Below are positions 6,274 to 13,058 of a stretch of 41,164 bases of DNA, one piece after another (positions within the stretch are counted from its first letter, which is position 1; every line of letters starts with the position of its first letter). The notes beneath the pieces are model-generated. The model searched no databases. It was not told where the DNA came from and was given only the letters and a program-made list of their open reading frames with translations. This DNA is from a virus: positions 1-41,164 of the IMG/VR virus record IMGVR_UViG_3300024999_000205. The stretch is one strand, 5' to 3'. The translations under genes were made by a program, and so were the position numbers.

Positions 6274-6302
6274 TTGTAATTATCGGAAAATTCGATTATT
6301 AT
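6274..6302 (+). promoter_or_regulatory. Lytic (Cro) promoter
   Basis: TTGTAA, 17 bases, TATTAT on the plus strand. The spacer contains operator O3 almost exactly, so repressor binding would block RNA polymerase. Confidence 0.75.
6282..6296. promoter_or_regulatory. Repressor operator O3
   Basis: ATCGGAAAATTCGAT, filling the spacer of the lytic promoter. Its centre is 42 bases from O2 (four helical turns), so proteins at both sites would lie on one face of the DNA. Confidence 0.75.
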
Positions 6303-6338
6303 GTATACAGATAGAAATTAAGCAAAGGGGCGTCAAAA

Positions 6339-6545
6339 ATGTTTAATATCGGGGATAAACTCAAGAAATACCGTAATCGCAGAGCGATGTCACAAAAGGA
6401 GTTTTCTCAATTCCTTGGAATCTCTCAAAACTATTTAAGCGAGATTGAAAATGGCATACACACCCCTTCTTTGAAACAAATTTCAAAGTTCGCAGAAAAA
6501 ATGAATACTACAGTCTCAAGGCTTCTCGGAGAAAAATCAGCGTAG
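6339..6545 (+). CDS. Cro-like HTH protein (68 aa)
   Basis: AAAGGGGCG precedes the ATG. Almost the whole protein is one XRE HTH domain: LKKYRNRRAMSQKEFSQFLGISQNYLSEIENG, then a short C-terminal helix. It is divergent from the repressor and is the first gene of the lytic transcript, the standard Cro position. It most likely binds the same ATCG-N7-CGAT operators and shuts off the repressor-integrase promoter. Confidence 0.85.
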   Translation: MFNIGDKLKKYRNRRAMSQKEFSQFLGISQNYLSEIENGIHTPSLKQISKFAEKMNTTVSRLLGEKSA

Positions 6546-6554
6546 GAGGTTCTC

Positions 6555-6680
6555 ATGGTTAAGAAAGTTGTTATGGCCTATAATCCTGCAGTAACCCACA
6601 AGATTAACGGCAAGGTAGTTACTGTCGAAGAGGTTATAAAGCATTTAGCCGAAAAAAGAAAAAAGCAGAAGACCGCTTAA
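6555..6680 (+). CDS. Small basic early protein (41 aa)
   Basis: TAGGAGG, which overlaps the Cro stop codon, lies six bases before the ATG. The protein runs MVKKVVMAYNPAVTHKINGK and ends in a lysine/arginine-rich helix (EEVIKHLAEKRKKQKTA). It is probably a real early gene given the very good ribosome site and the tight coupling to Cro. No family recognised. Confidence 0.65.
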   Translation: MVKKVVMAYNPAVTHKINGKVVTVEEVIKHLAEKRKKQKTA

Positions 6681-6783
6681 TTTTTTTTACCCTAAAAACA
6701 GGACAAGACTCCCCCAGTATTAATATATCCAGCCAATTCAGGAAATATACCAAAATTCAAAAATATTATGAAAGGGGCAAATC

Positions 6784-7285
6784 ATGACAAATATTATTAA
6801 AATCAACAATACCGAAATTCAAGCCAAAGAGTACCAAGGTAAAAGAGTCTGTACGCTAAAGGATATTGATGCTTGCCATGCTCGGGCTACCGGCACAGCA
6901 AAAAGAAACCTCCCTATTTAACAGAAAACACTTCATAGAAAATGAAGATTACTTTCTGTTAAATAGGGAGGAAGCATTGAGTACGAAATTCGTACTCAGC
7001 GCCCCAACAGGCTTAACACTTATCACCGAATCCGGTTATCTCATGTTGGTCAAGTCCTTCACTGATGATTTGGCTTGGGAAGTGCAAAGGCAGCTCGTCA
7101 ACAATTATTTCAGGGTAAAAGCCCCATTAGTACCTCAGCCGCCAGCCACAAATTACAAAGCTGTGGTTAACGAACAGCTCCGCAGGCTACATCGAATCCA
7201 TGAAGGATCTGTATCCGTCTCAGAGTTCTGCGAGATATCCAGAACAGTAGCGACAATCTGCCAAATAGCAAATCAAATAAATTAA
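6784..7285 (+). pseudogene. ORF6N-domain antirepressor-like gene, frameshifted by a 7-base insertion
   Basis: GAAAGGGG precedes the ATG. The first 42 codons encode the start of an ORF6N (KilA-N/Rha-related) domain, MTNIIKINNTEIQAKEYQGK through GTAKRN. That frame then stops at TAA at 6919-6921. The rest of the domain continues from 6917 in another frame: FNRKHFIENEDYFLLNREEAL, then TLITESGYLMLVKSFTDDLAWEVQRQLVNNYF, then a C-terminal tail to TAA at 7285. Removing CTCCCTA at 6910-6916 restores RN-FNRKHF, the expected family sequence. The inserted bases are the reverse complement of 6964-6970 and turn a short dyad into a 19-base perfect inverted repeat. As sequenced the full protein cannot be made without frameshifting. 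ORF6N proteins are phage antirepressor-type DNA binders. Confidence 0.85.
6909..6971. repeat. 19-bp perfect inverted repeat with nested hairpin
   Basis: Left arm 6909-6927 and right arm 6953-6971 are exact reverse complements. The 25-base loop holds a second hairpin, CTTCAT (6931-6936) with ATGAAG (6942-6947). The right arm is normal coding sequence for the ORF6N domain; the extra left-arm bases are the frameshifting insertion. Confidence 0.95.
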
Positions 7286-7309
7286 TAAAAGAGAGTGAGG
7301 TGGACAGGC

Positions 7310-7552
7310 ATGGGAAGTGTATCAAGAGCGATCAGACGCAACAAGGTTAGGCAGTTGATGCTATTTAAGGGTGTCCTGAAAATCAACAGGCGGCTGTGTG
7401 GATACTGGGGAGCAGTCAAGCGCGGTATCAAGCAGATGAATCTCGAAAAAGAAGGGAGGAAATTGCTTGAAAAACGGGAAAAGGCTAACCGTAGCAATGA
7501 AAAAGTTACTAAAGGCGAACGGCATCAACCCGGAAAATTGGCTTTACGTTAA
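7310..7552 (+). CDS. Small basic early protein (80 aa)
   Basis: Start chosen at the ATG after GTGAGGTGG; an ATG five codons earlier lies before that site's proper spacing. The protein is very rich in arginine and lysine (for example AIRRNKVRQLMLFKG and KEGRKLLEKREKANR), consistent with nucleic-acid or membrane-surface binding, and helical throughout. Its last third overlaps the next gene in a different frame. No family recognised. Confidence 0.6.
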   Translation: MGSVSRAIRRNKVRQLMLFKGVLKINRRLCGYWGAVKRGIKQMNLEKEGRKLLEKREKANRSNEKVTKGERHQPGKLALR

Positions 7553-7646
7553 AAATACACCAGATGGGCTAGTTATTGTACATAAGAATGTTACTCAGAT
7601 CAAGGTTCTTAATAAGGGAGGGTGCTTGAAATGTTCTGGACAATAG
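7467..7646 (+). CDS. DUF6906-like small protein (59 aa)
   Basis: Missed by ATG-only gene calling: it starts with TTG after GGGAGG, inside the end of the preceding gene in another frame. The protein begins LKNGKRLTVAMKKLLKANGI and continues NPENWLYVKNTPDGLVIVHKN, which from memory matches the DUF6906 group of small clostridial phage proteins (K-x-GK-x-(P/L)T start, GLNPxNWL, VIVH). Their function is unknown. It overlaps the next gene by 16 bases. Confidence 0.75.
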   Translation: MKNGKRLTVAMKKLLKANGINPENWLYVKNTPDGLVIVHKNVTQIKVLNKGGCLKCSGQ

Positions 7647-7798
7647 CTTTAATCGCTTCTCTATTCGCAGCCGGTATTCTTATCCTTACCGTAGTAGCAA
7701 TGTTCCTGGTTAACAGATGGACTAAAAATTACATGAAGGAAAAAATGACAGAGAAGCCGATAGACTCAATCCCTCAGAACTTTAACAAAACCGCTTGA
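7631..7798 (+). CDS. Small single-span membrane protein (55 aa)
   Basis: ATG follows AAGGGAGG at good spacing. Residues 2-27 form one membrane span (FWTIALIASLFAAGILILTV), followed by a basic cytoplasmic-type tail with TKNYMKEKMTEK. It overlaps the preceding gene, so coupling is likely. Function unknown. Confidence 0.7.
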   Translation: MFWTIALIASLFAAGILILTVVAMFLVNRWTKNYMKEKMTEKPIDSIPQNFNKTA

Positions 7799-7803
7799 AG
7801 CCC

Positions 7804-7820
7804 GGTGGAGCTTATCCACC
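7804..7820 (+). other. Short hairpin after the membrane gene
   Basis: GGTGGA-gctta-TCCACC gives a six-base stem with no T-tract. It may be an mRNA processing or stability element; the rest of the roughly 110-base gap shows only the next gene's ribosome site. Confidence 0.35.
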
Positions 7821-7909
7821 CCAAACCCAAAACGGGTTACCATGAGCAGACTGCAGCTGCTTAAAAAAATTATTTTGCCAGTATATCGCTGGGGGAAGGA
7901 AAGGTCAAG

Positions 7910-8398
7910 ATGGGAGAAACAAAGACCACGTATTCAATATGGCAAATTCGTGACGCGGTTAGAAACCTCCAATACAGCTCCGAGAAAGAAATCCGTAAAA
8001 ACGTAGAGCTCGAATTTTCAAGGTCTATCGAAGAAAATGCAGAACTCGCCTGTGATCTATCAGCCTATAAATCTAAGCTTGATGAGGTAAACGCGCTCGA
8101 AAAGAAGTACAAAGTACGTTACCCGTCCGACTACCATTCAGACAGACTAAGGTACAAAATCAAGGAAGACAGATGCGAGGCAGCTTTAGTTAAGGCACGC
8201 GATCAATTCAGAACAATTCAGGATAGGCTTGTTAAAATCCGTAATGCCGATAAGGCGCTCGAATTCATCAAACTGTGCGGGATTGAGCTTCCAGAGAAAG
8301 TGGTTGAGCCAGCTGTGCAAATCCCTGTCGATCCTGATTTTATCAGATCCATTTTACCAAAGAATCCAGCGCTGCCAGCAGGTAGTGAGGAGAAATAA
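7910..8398 (+). CDS. Helical early protein of unknown function (162 aa)
   Basis: GGAAAGG precedes the ATG. The protein is charged and mostly helical, with long coiled-coil-prone stretches (about 30-65 and 85-120, for example CEAALVKARDQFRTIQDRLV). A proline-rich C-terminal tail follows (PEKVVEPAVQIPVDPDF, then PKNPALPAG). It heads the block containing the DUF2800 nuclease and DUF2815 protein and may serve DNA replication or recombination. No family recognised. Confidence 0.75.
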   Translation: MGETKTTYSIWQIRDAVRNLQYSSEKEIRKNVELEFSRSIEENAELACDLSAYKSKLDEVNALEKKYKVRYPSDYHSDRLRYKIKEDRCEAALVKARDQFRTIQDRLVKIRNADKALEFIKLCGIELPEKVVEPAVQIPVDPDFIRSILPKNPALPAGSEEK

Positions 8399-8431
8399 AA
8401 AACCCAAAATAAAAGACGGAGGTCAGAATCT

Positions 8432-8821
8432 ATGGAAATTACAATCAATCTAGCCGCCCCAGAACTAGCAGCGGCAATCAACCATCTCGCAGCATCACTG
8501 GCAGGCAATAAACCGACAGCAACACCAGCGGCACCAAGATCAACAACTAAAAAAGCAGATGCACCAAAAGCTGATCCGGTAGAGGAAAAGCAGCCTGATC
8601 CAGTAATAACAACTCCTGATCCATTGCTTACGGAAGAGCCGCCTAAGGAAGAATTAATAGTCTATACCCTCGTACAGGTCAGGGAGAAGCTGGCGGCGTT
8701 GTCTCAGGCAGGTAAGCAGGCAGAGGTCAAAGCCCTTATTACAAAACTTGGAGCAACAAAGCTTTCAGAGATCCCGGAAGCAAAATATGCGGAGTTGATG
8801 AAAGAAGCGGAGGCGCTGTAG
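8432..8821 (+). CDS. Linker-rich protein preceding the DUF2800 nuclease (129 aa)
   Basis: CGGAGGTC precedes the ATG. It has a short N-terminal helix (MEITINLAAPELAAAINHLA), a 50-residue Ala/Pro/Thr/Lys linker, and a C-terminal helical domain with VQVREKLAALSQAGKQAEVK and LGATKLSEIPEAKYAEL. That domain recurs in clostridial phage proteins encoded directly before DUF2800 nucleases. Its stop abuts the next start. It probably works with the nuclease or a DNA-binding partner. Confidence 0.75.
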   Translation: MEITINLAAPELAAAINHLAASLAGNKPTATPAAPRSTTKKADAPKADPVEEKQPDPVITTPDPLLTEEPPKEELIVYTLVQVREKLAALSQAGKQAEVKALITKLGATKLSEIPEAKYAELMKEAEAL

Positions 8822-10018
8822 ATGGCAGAAGCAAAACGCGCTCATGCACTACTATCCGCATCGGGGTCTAAAAGGTGGCTGAGTTGTACACCCAGCCCCC
8901 GACTTGAGGAGCAGTTCAAGGATCAGGGATCTGAATATGCTGCCGAGGGATCATTCGCTCATGCCCTTGCTGAATTACGATTGGGCAGAGCGGTAGCAAA
9001 CAGTATCAAGCCCAGTGTAGCCAAGAAAAAGCTTGAAGAGATGCAGAAAGACCCTTTCTACTCCGAGAGCATGGCCGAGTACATTGAGCAGTATGTCACC
9101 CTAATTGGTGAGAGATTCATGGAAGCGAAAAAGAACTGCCCTGATGCTCTCATCCTCCTGGAACAGAAACTGGATTTCTCTGACTGGGTTCCAGACGGCT
9201 TTGGAACCGGTGACGTTATCATCATAGCTGACGGAGTACTGGAGGTCATTGATCTCAAATACGGTCAAGGTATTCCAGTATCAGCTGTACTTAATACACA
9301 AATGATGTTGTACGCTCTGGGGGCTATAAATCAATATGGGGCTCTCTATGACTTCGATTGCATCCGCATGACGATAGTACAACCAAGGCTTGACAGCATA
9401 TCCTCAGATGATGCCTCTGTAGATGGGATCCTCAAATGGGGAGAAGGGGTAGTTAAGCCCCTGGCTGCAAAGGCAATGGCAGGAGAAGGAGAATTCATTC
9501 CCGGTGATCACTGCCAATTCTGTAAAGCCAAAGCCCAATGCAGGGCGAGGGCTGAAAAAAATCTGGAAATGGCTAAATACGATTTCAAGGAATCCGCACT
9601 GCTTACCAATGATGAAATAGCTGAAATACTTGCTAAAGCTGAAGCACTGCAAAAATGGGCGGGAGACGTACAGGGCTATGCGCTCGATCAGGCAGAGAAT
9701 CATGGCGTCAAGTTCCCTGGCTGGAAGCTGGTAGAAGGTAGAAGTAACAGGCAGTATACAGACAAGGAAGCTGTGGCCGCTAAGTTGAAAGCGGAGGGCT
9801 TTACATCGGATAAGGTATATCAGCCTCAGGAGATCTTTGGGATCACGGCAATGGAAAAGGCTATTGGTAAGAAGTTGTTTGAAGAATACCTGGCCGGATT
9901 AGTCATCAAGCCAGCAGGTAAGCCAGCACTGGTACCTGAGAGCGACAATAGACCTGAGATATCATCAGCAGCATCAGCAGTGGCAGATTTTAAAGAGGAA
10001 GATGATTTATTGAGTTGA
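8822..10018 (+). CDS. DUF2800 protein: RecB/Cas4-like PD-(D/E)XK nuclease
   Basis: The protein has 398 residues. Nuclease core residues fit GTGDVIII (D131) and EVIDLKYG (D144, K146), with the QKLDF strand before them. Cys22 near the start and Cys231, Cys234 and Cys240 (CQFC-x5-C) near residue 235 form the four-cysteine pattern of iron-sulfur RecB-type nucleases such as Cas4 and AddB. QTQMMLYALGA-like helix (159-169) is typical of the family. It is followed by DUF2815, as in many Firmicute phages, suggesting an exonuclease and single-strand-binding pair for recombination or end processing. Confidence 0.9.
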   Translation: MAEAKRAHALLSASGSKRWLSCTPSPRLEEQFKDQGSEYAAEGSFAHALAELRLGRAVANSIKPSVAKKKLEEMQKDPFYSESMAEYIEQYVTLIGERFMEAKKNCPDALILLEQKLDFSDWVPDGFGTGDVIIIADGVLEVIDLKYGQGIPVSAVLNTQMMLYALGAINQYGALYDFDCIRMTIVQPRLDSISSDDASVDGILKWGEGVVKPLAAKAMAGEGEFIPGDHCQFCKAKAQCRARAEKNLEMAKYDFKESALLTNDEIAEILAKAEALQKWAGDVQGYALDQAENHGVKFPGWKLVEGRSNRQYTDKEAVAAKLKAEGFTSDKVYQPQEIFGITAMEKAIGKKLFEEYLAGLVIKPAGKPALVPESDNRPEISSAASAVADFKEEDDLLS

Positions 10019-10132
10019 GAGGATGGTGTTAAAAACTTGAAATCGAATTTTAAACATCCCCTGCTTCTCCCAATAGTCATCTGCCCCGGCAAGAAAGAAA
10101 ATCATCAAAAAATAAACGGAGGTCATAAAATT

Positions 10133-10696
10133 ATGGCAACAACCAACAAGGATACAAAGGTAGTAACGGGTAAAGTACGCTTAAGTTACTGCAACCTCTT
10201 CCAGCCAAGAGCTGTAGAGGAAGGTCAGGAAGCAAAGTATTCCTGTACAATACTGGTACCGAAATCGGATAAGGCCACAGCAGCAAAGATCAAGGCTGCA
10301 ATCGAAGCAGCTAAGACCTCAGGAGCTGCTATATTTGGCGGCAAGGTTCCTGCAAATCTCAAGAGTCCTGTGCATGACGGTGATGGAGAGAAGCCCAATG
10401 GCGGCGAGTACGGCGAAGAGTGCAAAGGTAATTATGTCATCAATGCCAGCTCCAAGCAAAAGCCCGGTATCGTGGATAGTAAGCTTAATGAGATCATTGA
10501 CAGCACAGAGGTATATTCCGGTTGTTATGGCAAGGTCAGTATCAATTTCTACTGCTTCAGCAAGTCAGGGAACAAGGGTATAGCCTGCGGACTGAATAAT
10601 GTCCAGAAAATAGCTGATGGTGATTACCTTGGAGGTAGATCAAGGGCAGAGGATGACTTTGAACGTGTAGACGATGACGAGGATCCACTGGGTTAA
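10133..10696 (+). CDS. DUF2815 protein, probable ssDNA-binding protein (187 aa)
   Basis: Start chosen at the ATG with CGGAGGTC ahead of it; the longer frame from 10037 begins at a TTG without a site. The fold reads as OB-like beta strands: VVTGKVRLSYCNLF, YSCTILVPKSD, GNYVINASSK, and VSINFYCFSKSGNKGIACGL. The C-terminus is strongly acidic (EDDFERVDDDEDPLG), like the tails of single-strand-binding proteins that recruit partners. It is placed right after the DUF2800 nuclease and before the polymerase, fitting a replication or recombination role. Confidence 0.85.
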   Translation: MATTNKDTKVVTGKVRLSYCNLFQPRAVEEGQEAKYSCTILVPKSDKATAAKIKAAIEAAKTSGAAIFGGKVPANLKSPVHDGDGEKPNGGEYGEECKGNYVINASSKQKPGIVDSKLNEIIDSTEVYSGCYGKVSINFYCFSKSGNKGIACGLNNVQKIADGDYLGGRSRAEDDFERVDDDEDPLG

Positions 10697-10707
10697 GAAG
10701 GATACAG

Positions 10708-10725
10708 GGGACTCGCGAGAGTCCC
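10708..10725 (+). other. GNRA-tetraloop hairpin after the DUF2815 gene
   Basis: GGGACTC-GCGA-GAGTCCC is a perfect seven-base stem with a GCGA loop, followed by TTCCTTA rather than a full T-tract. It could be a weak terminator or a 3' stabiliser for the abundant DUF2815 message. Confidence 0.5.
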
Positions 10726-10767
10726 TTCCTTAGCCTTACTATAAAGATTGTGCGGAAGGAGTAAAAC

Positions 10768-11028
10768 ATGGACGAACAAACAGCAATAGCACTAATTACG
10801 CAAGTGAAAACTCATTATACGGAAAATGGCCAAACAAGAGAAGCGTTAGATAAGGCTGTTAAAGCTTTAGAAAAACAAATTACCAAAAAACCAATCATCG
10901 AACGTTGGGAACCAGCAAGATGTCCTTCTTGTGATGAATTGCTAAGTGAACATTTAGGGGACGGATATTATAAACACTGGTACGGCAAATACATTTGCGA
11001 CTGTGGGCAAAAATTGAATTGGGATTAA
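10768..11028 (+). CDS. Small zinc-ribbon protein (86 aa)
   Basis: GAAGGAG precedes the ATG. The first half is helical (TAIALITQVKTHYTENGQTR). The second half has CPSC and CDCG pairs separated by about 28 residues (PARCPSCDELLSEHLGDGYY, then YICDCGQKL), forming one zinc ribbon. Similar proteins occur in early operons of clostridial phages. Its stop is followed by a linker repeated after another zinc-finger gene. Function unknown. Confidence 0.8.
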   Translation: MDEQTAIALITQVKTHYTENGQTREALDKAVKALEKQITKKPIIERWEPARCPSCDELLSEHLGDGYYKHWYGKYICDCGQKLNWD

Positions 11029-11050
11029 CCGCACAATATCAGGAAAGGCC
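11029..11050 (+). repeat. Post-gene linker repeat, copy 1
   Basis: CCGCACAATATCAGGAAAGGCC directly follows a TAA and differs at two positions from the 22 bases after the TAA of the ClpX-type zinc-finger gene at 17977. A shorter relative (CCACACAAAAT) follows the TAA of the DUF4406 gene. Confidence 0.85.
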
Positions 11051-11084
11051 CTTATAAAAAATCGTTTTAATGAGGTCAAGTAAA

Positions 11085-13046
11085 ATGAGTATTCTTTCAA
11101 TAGATATAGAGACATTTTCCAGCACAGACTTAATAAAATGCGGCGTATATAAATACGTTGAAGCTCCGGACTTCGAGATCCTGCTATTTGCTTATGCATA
11201 CGATGATGAGTCCATAACAGTAATCGACCTGGCAGACTTTGAAGCAATCCCTAAACAGGTAATGTACGATCTTTACAACCCCAATGTTATCAAAGCCGCC
11301 TATAACGCTAATTTCGAGCGTACATGTATAGCAAAACATTTCAATATGCCAATGGATCCGGAACAGTGGCAGTGTACATCAGTGCATGCTTTAACTCTTG
11401 GATTACCGGGTAATCTGGACGGAGTTGCACAGGTGCTTGGATTATCAGCCCAAAAGGATGCAGCCGGTAAAGCCCTTATCAAATATTTCTCCGTTCCCTG
11501 CAAGCCTACAAAGGTAAACGGACACAGGACTCGCAACTACCCACACCATTCTCCGGATAAATGGCAGCAGTTCAAGAATTATAATGCCCAGGATGTTGTA
11601 GTAGAGAGAGCAGTCAGGAAGAAGCTTGAACGATTCCCGGTACCCGGGCATGAGTGGAAACTCTGGCAGTTGGATCAGAGAATGAATGACTATGGTGTGA
11701 GACTTGATCCGGTATTAGTGAAACAAGCATTATCCTGTGACACTCAGTACGCGGAGCGCCTTGAAATAGAAGCGAAGGAACTGACAGGGCTGGAGAATCC
11801 GAACAGCGTTGCACAGCTCTCTGGGTGGCTGAGAGATCAGGGCTTAGCAGTAGATAACGGACTCGGTAAAGACTTTGTACCCGGGCTAATTGACCAGGCA
11901 GACGATGACGATACCAAGCGAGCATTGGAACTGCGGCAGGAGATGTCCAAAACCAGTGTAGACAAGTACAGCGCTATGGATAGATCCATGTGCCAGGATG
12001 AGAGGGCGAGAGGATTACTCCAGTTTTGCGGAGCTAACCGCACATGGAGATGGGCAGGGAGGCTTATTCAAGTTCAGAATCTACCTCAGAACAAATTACC
12101 GGATCTTGCCTTGGCAAGGCAGCTGTTAAGAGATGGTAAATTCGATTTACTTGAGATGCTTTTCGGTAGTCCTCCCTTTGTACTCTCACAGCTTATCAGG
12201 ACAGCTTTTATTCCCTCTCCCGGATGCAGGTTCATTGTAGCAGACTTCTCAGCTATCGAGGCCAGGGTAATTGCATGGCTGGCGAATGAGGACTGGGTGC
12301 TGAAGGTATTCAAAGGGCATGGAAAGATATATGAAGCAACAGCAGCTGAGATGTTTAGAGTTCCTATTGAGACAATAGCCAAAGGTGAAAAGAATTATGC
12401 ACTTAGGGCAAAGGGCAAGGTTGCAACACTTTCATGCGGATATCAGGGTGGGCCTGATGCACTGATCAGGATGGGAGCATTAAAGAGCGGACTCACGGAG
12501 GAAGAACTGCCGGCACTGGTTAAGGAATGGAGGGCATCAAATCCTCACATAGTCAGGTTATGGTATCTGGCAGAGCAGGCAGCAGTAAAAGCCTTGCAGG
12601 AACGCAGGACAGTAAAGCTGTCGCATGGAGTACAGTACAGATTTGAAAAGGGTTGGCTGTTTGCTGATCTACCATCCGGGAGAAGCTTGGCATATGTTAA
12701 TCCACAGTTACAATATGAGGCGAAGTTTGAGAAAGACGGGTTGACCTATGAGGGTATGGACCAGGTAACAAAGACCTGGTGCAGGCAGAAAACATACGGC
12801 GGGAAACTGGTGGAGAATCTTGTACAGGCAATAGCCCGGGATTGTCTGGCGGTCAGTATGATGCGACTGGATGAGGCAGGATATAAGATCCGGCTGCATG
12901 TCCATGATGAGGTTATAATCGATGAACCGATAGAACGGGATTCCATAAAAGACATTATTGAGATAATGGGGCATCCGATAAATTGGGCTCCGGGATTACC
13001 ACTAAGGGCGGATGCTTTTGAGACAGAATTTTATAAGAAAGATTAA
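11085..13046 (+). CDS. polA: Family A DNA polymerase with 3'-5' exonuclease
   Basis: Start chosen at ATG after TGAGGTC; five codons of in-frame upstream sequence lack a site. Residues 1-185 form a DnaQ-like proofreading exonuclease: DIET with D7/E9, YNANFERT near 73-80, and YNAQD with D170. The polymerase follows: motif A DFSAIEARVIAWLA at 387-400, motif B RAKGKVATLSCGYQG at 441-455, and motif C VHDEVIID at 606-613, with QAIARD at 581-586 before it. At 653 residues it lacks the 5'-3' exonuclease of PolI, as expected for phage polymerases. It should be the phage's replicative polymerase, working with the VapE primase-helicase. Confidence 0.95.
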   Translation: MSILSIDIETFSSTDLIKCGVYKYVEAPDFEILLFAYAYDDESITVIDLADFEAIPKQVMYDLYNPNVIKAAYNANFERTCIAKHFNMPMDPEQWQCTSVHALTLGLPGNLDGVAQVLGLSAQKDAAGKALIKYFSVPCKPTKVNGHRTRNYPHHSPDKWQQFKNYNAQDVVVERAVRKKLERFPVPGHEWKLWQLDQRMNDYGVRLDPVLVKQALSCDTQYAERLEIEAKELTGLENPNSVAQLSGWLRDQGLAVDNGLGKDFVPGLIDQADDDDTKRALELRQEMSKTSVDKYSAMDRSMCQDERARGLLQFCGANRTWRWAGRLIQVQNLPQNKLPDLALARQLLRDGKFDLLEMLFGSPPFVLSQLIRTAFIPSPGCRFIVADFSAIEARVIAWLANEDWVLKVFKGHGKIYEATAAEMFRVPIETIAKGEKNYALRAKGKVATLSCGYQGGPDALIRMGALKSGLTEEELPALVKEWRASNPHIVRLWYLAEQAAVKALQERRTVKLSHGVQYRFEKGWLFADLPSGRSLAYVNPQLQYEAKFEKDGLTYEGMDQVTKTWCRQKTYGGKLVENLVQAIARDCLAVSMMRLDEAGYKIRLHVHDEVIIDEPIERDSIKDIIEIMGHPINWAPGLPLRADAFETEFYKKD

Positions 13047-13058
13047 CGGTGAGGTCAA

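Noticed and set aside
7842-8006. 54-codon ORF from ATG 7842 into the next gene
   Set aside because: No ribosome site, and it overlaps the well-supported gene at 7910 in another frame.
10037-10132. N-terminal extension of the DUF2815 protein from TTG 10037
   Set aside because: No ribosome site there, whereas CGGAGGTC precedes the ATG at 10133, where the conserved domain begins.
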